Assembly: GCF_000003605.2 (NCBI RefSeq)
Contig: NW_003145783.1
Location: 364,018 to 390,481, forward strand
Reading direction: 5' to 3'
From: Saccoglossus kowalevskii
Lineage: Eukaryota > Hemichordata > Enteropneusta > Harrimaniidae
DNA: 26,464 bases
Shown piece by piece: positions 20,316-26,464 of this stretch (positions are counted from its first letter, which is position 1; each line of letters opens with the position of its first letter). The translations under genes were made by a program, and so were the position numbers. The notes beneath the pieces are model-generated. The model ran no database searches. It saw only the letters and a program-made list of their open reading frames with translations, and had not been told where the DNA came from.

Positions 20316-23300
20316 GTGAGTATGACATTACACTGATTTCGCATTTGCGTGTAACTACACTTTTACGAAATGAGTTCCTTAAGCTCTCTGCTGCCATCCC
20401 TAACCAGAACCGTAAACAATGTATTATGTCCCTCTAAATAACATATCCTGAAGAGGGGCATATACAATTGAAATTTGGGTTGAGGCACTTAGTTTAGGAA
20501 TAGAGTTATGGGCGAGGGGCTCCAAGTAGGGCGCATACCATTAATTGAAACACCATAGACGACAATGTTAACATATAAGGAGATTGCTATATGAGAATGA
20601 TAAACAAATTTGAAAACATGGCTCTACGATGGGGAAATCAACATGCCAGTAATCAATCACATGAAAAAAGCACATGTTGGCCAGCTCAAACTCTTGCAAA
20701 ATTGAGATAAACAAGGCACACCTACTCTATTTGGATTTCACCTAGAGAAATCACTGAAAAAAACATCACGATTAGAACATCCAAATACACACAGAATAAC
20801 CCACAGGTACACAGCCGCTAAGTTGTAGCAAAAGATCACATGTTGGTCTCACTTTTGACCAAGGTGATGCACGCCCTCAAACAGGCCGCATCTGAGAAAA
20901 TGAATATTACAATTTGTTTATTGGTTCTTGCAAGGCATTTAAATTGATAAACGATGATTGGTTGATTCGTTGCACTAGACCAGTAAGTCTCACGCATTTT
21001 ACCCATTAATCGCGACCTCGAGTGACGAGAACTGACATAATAGTACTTAAGCAATGTTGTTCAAACCCAAAACTGTGTTTGATTATGGACTCATCAGTCA
21101 TTCAGAACATAATAAATCTCTAAAACAGTGTTTTTATTGACGGTCAACCTTAAAGTTAATCATAAATAATTTTAGGTTACCTAAACTCCCAAAAGTATAA
21201 CATAAATCACTTCCAGTTTTATCAAAATCCAATATGACTGATAAACAACGTGAATAATTTGCATTACATTAGCCCCACTCTACCCATGTTTAACTAGAAT
21301 CTGATAAGAAACACAAAAGATAACAGTTTCTTTTTGCCGCATTTTCGTAGTAAAACAAAGATAGTCGACAAATCACGAGATAAGAAATATTGTTATCATT
21401 GATCTTACATCGACATAATAACTAGATACGGAAAGTGGGAGGAAAATAAATATATTTGAGGTACAGTCTGTCCAAGTGCTTTAGAAACACCGACACAGTG
21501 CATGATGGACCTACTTTAGGTTGTCCCACATGTCAATGTCATATTTAGCAAACATTTATTTGTCATGTTCGTTATCTCTCATTCCCCAACCTATACCTTG
21601 AACTCTCCAGTATTTACGTACTAGCTAGTCAGCGGCATATATCTCGAGATGTTTATACGTGGGGCATGGTTTCTACTTATAATCTGGTTGCAATTGCCGC
21701 ATAATCTAATAATGGCTTGTCCCCATAGTTGCCGGGTTTGAAAAAATAATAAAAACAATCGCAATTCTTCCTAACCGATATGACTTTTGTTTTAGGTTTA
21801 CATGTCAAGGTATACATGTCTTCGTAACCCACCAGCCATGCTCACACCCACAATGTTGCTCAAAGGAATAGCTTTCGAAGCTGATCATTAAGTTTTTCCT
21901 CGCATGCTAAAAACAAAGAATTTGCCCAGTCGTACAAATGTTGGTTGCTGTCTTGAACATATTTTTATAACTTTTCTGTTGTTATTTTTTGTACTAGTTA
22001 AGTAAAATGATTCCACGTGAGCATGTCCATAGCAACAGTTCAAAATGTATAAAAAATAGGGATTACTCCATGCTTACATTATAAATAGAACAAATGCACA
22101 CTTCTTCAGAGATCAATCCTGACTCTTAATAAAACAACCATATAGTACACCCCTAATACTACTTTAATGTATATCAATATTTGTGTTATTGAAGGTAAAG
22201 TTGATAAGTCTATCATAGACACCTTATTAGAGAAGTATCCGAAGATACAATACACAGCTGTGGACCCACTTCCCGATGAACTTGGAAAGTTTATAACAAT
22301 GGCCAAAGATCACGAGAAGAAATGGCAAAATGTCCGGTTTGACTTTCAAGCAACTACTGTTGAAGAATATTTAGGGAAAAAGAAGAACGAGAAGTTCGGT
22401 TTGATTGTTATTGCACAATCAGCTTATCATTTCAATGATATAGAGTGCACCTTGGCTCAATTGTACAATGATAATCTGGTCGAAGGAGGAATGTTTGAAT
22501 GATTGCAGGTGTGTATTTGATTGTATTAATATTATCATTATATCGTGATTCAATTCATTGTTTATGGAATAGTATTGATAATAGTTACATTGTTATTAGT
22601 AACTTTAGCTAATGGGTTGTATCTTCGAATTAAAAAAATAAAAATTCAGATCTAATATTTGCTCTGTTCCACTGATTAAAGGTACATTGTAAATAAATGT
22701 GTATCAGATAATTTTGTAAATAATGTAATAAATAATTTTCTCTAAATTAAACTATCGTTTGTAAGTCGGATGATAACAAAAAATATATTCGTTGTCTCAA
22801 GTTGTGAACACGTTCCATTGGTCAGAATATGATAGAATGTGTAATTTTCAGCTAATCATCCACATGTATTATCAAAATATAATTCGCAGTGCTATGGCAA
22901 AGACACACGACTGACAGTACCTGAGAAAAAGACTGCGATCCTCTTTGTCATCTCATCTAACATGTATCCTCTCTTCATAGGCGAATGCGAAAAAGTTCTT
23001 CTGAAGACTGGAGAATACTACTCTGGCCCAAACTTTCATTTTGTCGGTTCAGAGACCGTGAAAAATATGCTAAAGAGTCGAATTCCTGATATCGAGCTAG
23101 AAGTCGTCGACAGAGATAATTTGGTGAATGTCACAGAGTGCTTTGATGAGAAATCGCAAGATGGTGTTTACATGCTGGAATGGCTAACTCAAGTTCATGA
23201 TTTTCCCAATTTCTGCAAACCAGAAATAAAAAAAATCAATTATGGAGTTTTTCAGAGATGAGTGTTGTAACAAGGATGGTGACAAATACTTTCTCAAGGC

Positions 23301-23334
23301 AGGAGAGGCAGATTTGATTGCATTCAGACAGTAG
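20123..23334 (+). CDS. Histamine N-methyltransferase-like SAM-dependent methyltransferase, copy B (3 exons)
   Basis: Family members transfer a methyl group from S-adenosylmethionine to a small amine; the human enzyme inactivates histamine in the cytosol. Exons are 20123-20315, 22195-22508 and 22981-23334, with introns of 1879 and 472 bases, both GT-AG and phase 1. The joined product is about 286 residues against 292 in human HNMT. Visible: the glycine-rich SAM loop ITLGCGNG at about residues 58-65; an acidic residue after strand 2 (YTAVDP); LIVIAQSAYHFNDI; and the tail LIAFRQ. Of the human histamine-contact residues Glu28, Gln143 and Asn283, the first two have plausible counterparts (DDER, IAQSAY) and Asn283 does not. 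As written there are two lesions: TGA at 22499-22501 near the exon 2 end (a 1-base loss or 2-base gain) and an extra A in the A8 run 23228-23235. It is either a recent pseudogene or a gene with sequence errors. The exact substrate is unknown. Confidence 0.85.
20316..22194 (+). other. HNMT-like gene, intron 1
   Basis: Donor GTGAGT at 20316 and acceptor TTGTGTTATTGAAG ending at 22194; the G from exon 1 and GT from exon 2 complete a glycine codon. The 3' part, from about 21480, is shared with copy A at 4060-4793. The part 20316-21479 has no match in copy A and no gene or element I can name. Confidence 0.75.
22195..22508 (+). CDS. HNMT-like gene, exon 2 (Rossmann core)
   Basis: The exon opens with GTAAAGTTGATAAG and encodes IIDTLLEKYPKIQYTAVDP, MAKDHEKKWQNVRFDFQA and KFGLIVIAQSAYHFNDIECT, then LYNDNLVEGGMF. 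TGA at 22499-22501 breaks the frame eight bases before the donor GTGTGT at 22509. The final bases ATGATTGCAG, in another phase, splice in frame to exon 3, so the lesion is a small indel between 22494 and 22500. The AG at its 5' border is followed by GTAAAG, itself donor-like. Confidence 0.85.
22509..22980 (+). other. HNMT-like gene, intron 2
   Basis: Donor GTGTGT at 22509 and acceptor CCTCTCTTCATAG ending at 22980. Part of it aligns with 4961-5200 in copy A, where the 5' half is deleted together with the end of exon 2 and the acceptor is lost. Confidence 0.75.
22981..23334 (+). CDS. HNMT-like gene, exon 3 (C-terminal part)
   Basis: The exon begins GCGAATGCG, completing a glycine codon with the exon 2 end. 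It encodes CEKVLLKTGEYYSGPNFHF, VGSETVKNMLKSRIPDIELE, VTECFDEKSQDGVYMLEW and, after the A8 run, MEFFRDECCNK and ADLIAFRQ to TAG at 23332-23334. The literal frame instead ends at TGA 23259-23261. The counterpart at 5325-5537 in copy A is open across the same place, which shows that one A is surplus here. Confidence 0.87.
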
Positions 23335-23704
23335 TTGATTAGAAATGAATATGATATATAGGCAGCATGTGTGCGCGTCAATACGTCAATTTTTGGTAGT
23401 TATATTAGTAAGCTTCGGTATTTTATAACTTATACTGCCGATCAGCTTGTCAGCAGCATGATAGCTCGTTTAAAGCAGTGGTCCTTCTCTTTGATGTTCC
23501 TCTGAAATGTGATGTGTGAGTGGGCACTTCAATTATGCCATCTGTTAACTTAGTGCATTGTGGTTTGATTCAACTGATGAATTTATGAACCTGTTTATGA
23601 TGTTAATACACCTTTTAGTAAGCTATACAATTGTATCAAATTGAAATTATCAACACGTAGAAAAACTATTATGATTACAACGTGTAAAGCAGTTAATAAA
23701 TAAA
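23335..23704 (+). promoter_or_regulatory. 3' untranslated region with poly(A) signals, copy B
   Basis: Two overlapping AATAAA motifs lie at 23695-23700 and 23699-23704, about 361 bases after the TAG. The region aligns with 5538-5858 in copy A, including ACACCTT(C/T)TAGT and the TATCAACACGT segment. Nothing coding is seen. Confidence 0.6.
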
Positions 23705-23877
23705 GAATTCATTTCTTTATCACATTCACTAGAATCATGTATTATTTGCAACTAAATGCATTGTTTGGCAGACCGTGCAAGGCAATCTTGCTACAAGAAA
23801 GCCTTTGTTGTGTGTATGACATTGGTGAAAGTAGCTAGTAGCATACTACAGCTATGAGGGAATAATTATGAATTAAT

Positions 23878-25915
23878 TCTCACAGGACAATGATAGAAGT
23901 CTGTATCACTTGTCTCACAATTTCGCAGCAGCTACACATAGAGTACTTAATTGAAATGATGAACTGTCCTTACTCTAGCCAATCAGAATGTGGTCTAGCT
24001 AGTAGCTGTTTCATGATGGCATGCAGACCCTCATGTAGGCACGTCAGTAGATTGTAAAGATCCATTGTTGTGCAAATCACAAGCACACCTGGTAGATTCC
24101 AATTCCTTCCAGAGATGTAAACAAATATGTCCAGTCAATCACCTGTATGACTGTTATCACACGGCAATGCACACTGTGTCTTTCCATGATTCCATGCACT
24201 CTTCTATTTGCAAGGTTTGATGTAATATAACAAGAAAACTAGAATAAAGGATGCTGACATTCAACCTTACATTCATCGTGTTCAACTGTGTTATGAAATA
24301 ACCATTCGATGTCCGCAATTCTTTACCACACTTGCTTCCATGTTCGTGTTGCCCTATCTTGTCTATGGACTGGATATGTTAAATTGAATTAAATTAAACA
24401 GACCGAGGTTTAACTAAAAATAGTTTAATTGTTTAAATGTATAGGCAATATGGTTTGAGTCTATTTTTGTAAAAAAATAATAACAACGTTAACTATAGTT
24501 TATTTATAGCTTTGTCCCTTCAACTAGCAACATTTGCACTACGACCATTGCCGATATTCACAAAGACACAATAAATTACCAGAAACGCATTACCAGGTTT
24601 GTATTAATTTGTTTCACCAGTTTATTTCCATATATTGGGTCGATGTTCTGCAACATTTAAATACTCTCTTGCCTAAAATACTGAACATACATGTGCTATA
24701 CGTATGGCTGTAGAAGACAATCACTATATGAATCAATAATAAATTTAACAGTTTGTATAACTTGTGTTATACTCATCATTATCCTCTGACAATGATATTT
24801 TCGTTAATTCATAATTTTTCAAATTCAATTAAAAATCTCATTAATATTCTAGAATGGTAATTATTTGTATCAATGTTGGCTTTGCGTGTCTCTATGTGTA
24901 TAACACAGCTAAATTATTTAGTTAACATTTGTTATATCGGGTGATCTAGCTAGATGGTCCCGTTTAGTAAGCTAGACACGAAATACAATCACATATTAGA
25001 CCAGCAATATATTTGCGTTTATATTCGTTACAATTAATAAACTGGAGTAAATACAATTACATTTTTGGTCAACTCTCGACATATGGCACAGCAATCTAAG
25101 TGACTATATTTGGCTGGCGATAATTTCTATTTTAACTGTATTATGCCGGTGTTAAAATATGCAATGCTGTTGTATACATGTAATTGGTTTTGCCCAGAAG
25201 GGATGAGGTGGTCTGTAGGGTTTGTTTGTAACGTCTGTGATTGATTCATTCATAAATTTGAAGGCTAATTCATATAGTTACCTGAGAGCTCCGTGAGAAA
25301 GATCACTTTTGTTGTAAAATTGTGCAAAGCAAACCAATATCGAAATTGAAGCTGTCAGCAATAAAACCCTTTTTCACCATCATAACCAATATTTATTAGC
25401 CCCTAAGTTACTGTAAATTATGTATCGAATGCAATATATATATTACATGTAATTGTATATTTCATTGCAATGAGATGGGAAAAGTCACCGTTTGAAAACT
25501 ATCCATATTAGTGTGTGTAGCACCTACGTGCAACATGGTTGAATACAGCTTTTGAGACAAATATTGGTGATGTCATATTGATGGAGAATAACTTTGATGT
25601 TGCATTTCGACGATGTTTGTTAAGCAATAATTGGTCAACAGCAATCATATTATGAGCGGTTGTCTGACCAATAGTATACGTAGATATATACCAGGCTCGC
25701 CTCAAATGATTACTCGCCCACTTTATTACTAGTCAACCAGACACGAGGTACCTGGCTTTCAACTTCCAACTGCCAAACTCCCGACTCTAATGCTCATGGA
25801 TATATATTGCTTTCAGTTCTTTCCCTGTGCTGATTCTGGAGTCGTTTACAAGGTCGTTTTTACATGCTTTTACCATTGTAGAGGCCTTTGTAGGGTATCC
25901 ACATTCATTATTCAC
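23878..25915 (+). repeat. Distal block of segmental duplication, copy B
   Basis: This is the counterpart of 9343-11925 in the same orientation. It lacks the MITE and two other extra segments found in copy A. The best conserved part (24850-25020) is about 90 percent identical to 10415-10590 by eye. About 120 bases between 23757 and 23878 have no match in copy A, where the Gypsy-containing interval sits. No gene is recognised inside. Confidence 0.9.
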
Positions 25916-26464
25916 GGATGTACTCTTTCCTAAACAATCCCCTATTTTAGTGAATTTATTCATTGTAACAATCTTTGTTTTGTTTCTTATCATTATTTTG
26001 TGACGTATTAAAGCCAGAAGCTTTAACTGGATATTTTCGGTTGTGTGTATTTCATTTTCAGTACTACTGTTTTGTGTACCCCATATAATACCATATAATA
26101 CTAGCAGTGAAAGAACCCCCTGTCCAGTGTGAGTTTTGTGGGTGTCCCTCAAATATAGAAATAAAAAGGCCTTACACTGTGAAGTAGAAGAGTTGACTTT
26201 TGACACACATACAGTATTAGAGAAGGCATCAATTCACTTGTGAACAAGCTCAGCAAACAGAGTTATGTGCTCGATATCGTCCGTGACAACTTTTAGTGCA
26301 GCCTTCTCGCAAAACTGATCAGCAAATTATATTCTTCATGTTTGGTTTAAACATTCTAGCAGCAACTAGGTAAAATATTCCACATACTACACATGACCAG
26401 CTTGGCAAAGGATTCATCTTGCCCATGAAGTTCTGAATGGCAATTTTTTTCAATTTTTCCACTG
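25916..26464. other. Unassigned right edge
   Basis: Homology to copy A ends near 25915. A 139-codon minus-strand open frame (26206-25787) spans the duplication border but has no recognisable domain, and its counterpart in copy A is interrupted. I see no other feature up to the edge. Confidence 0.35.

Noticed and set aside
20316-20437. Extension of the exon 1 frame to 20437
   Set aside because: A strong GTGAGT donor at 20316 interrupts the conserved SAM loop at the exact phase needed for exon 2; the read-through residues do not match the family.
25787-26206. 139-codon minus-strand open frame near the right edge
   Set aside because: It has no recognisable domain, it spans the duplication border, and the copy A counterpart is interrupted. 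A frame this long is within chance expectation for 26 kb of AT-rich DNA read in six frames.

Overview
This window looks like AT-rich nuclear DNA from an invertebrate animal. The evidence is a gene split by GT-AG introns, CR1/L2-type LINE fragments with 3' microsatellite tails, a Ty3/Gypsy fragment with an animal-type tRNA-Arg primer site, a long tandem satellite, and no bacterial-style gene packing. A marine invertebrate such as a mollusc, cnidarian or hemichordate would fit, but the sequence does not settle the phylum. Almost all long open frames are transposon debris or chance.

Layout. (1) 1-3705 is a satellite-like array of about 213-bp units that enters from the left edge. It has two unit types. 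Most units carry a perfect-looking AG|GTAAGT junction, that is, a splice acceptor fused to a splice donor. (2) 3714-11925 is copy A of a large direct segmental duplication. It holds a wrecked histamine-N-methyltransferase-like pseudogene (4794-5537), then 3.4 kb of inserted material (a 5' Gypsy remnant with LTR-like sequence, primer site, gag and protease debris, a degenerate minisatellite and unrecognised sequence), then a long conserved noncoding block with a 191-bp MITE in it. (3) 11926-19647 is a spacer with a minus-strand LINE fragment, a diverged tandem duplication, a plus-strand LINE 3' end and unassigned sequence. (4) 19648-25915 is copy B of the duplication. It carries a nearly complete three-exon methyltransferase gene of the histamine N-methyltransferase (HNMT) family (20123-23334). 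(5) 25916 to the end is unassigned.

The one real gene is the methyltransferase in copy B. Its three exons join in matching phase to give a protein of about 286 residues, close to the 292 of human HNMT. As written it has two small frame lesions, one at the end of exon 2 and one in an A8 run in exon 3, so it is either a young pseudogene or a gene with sequence errors. Copy A lacks exon 1 and is clearly dead, yet its frame is intact where copy B has the A-run lesion.

The most unusual feature is the array of recursive-splice-like junctions. Whether it is ever transcribed or spliced cannot be seen from DNA alone.
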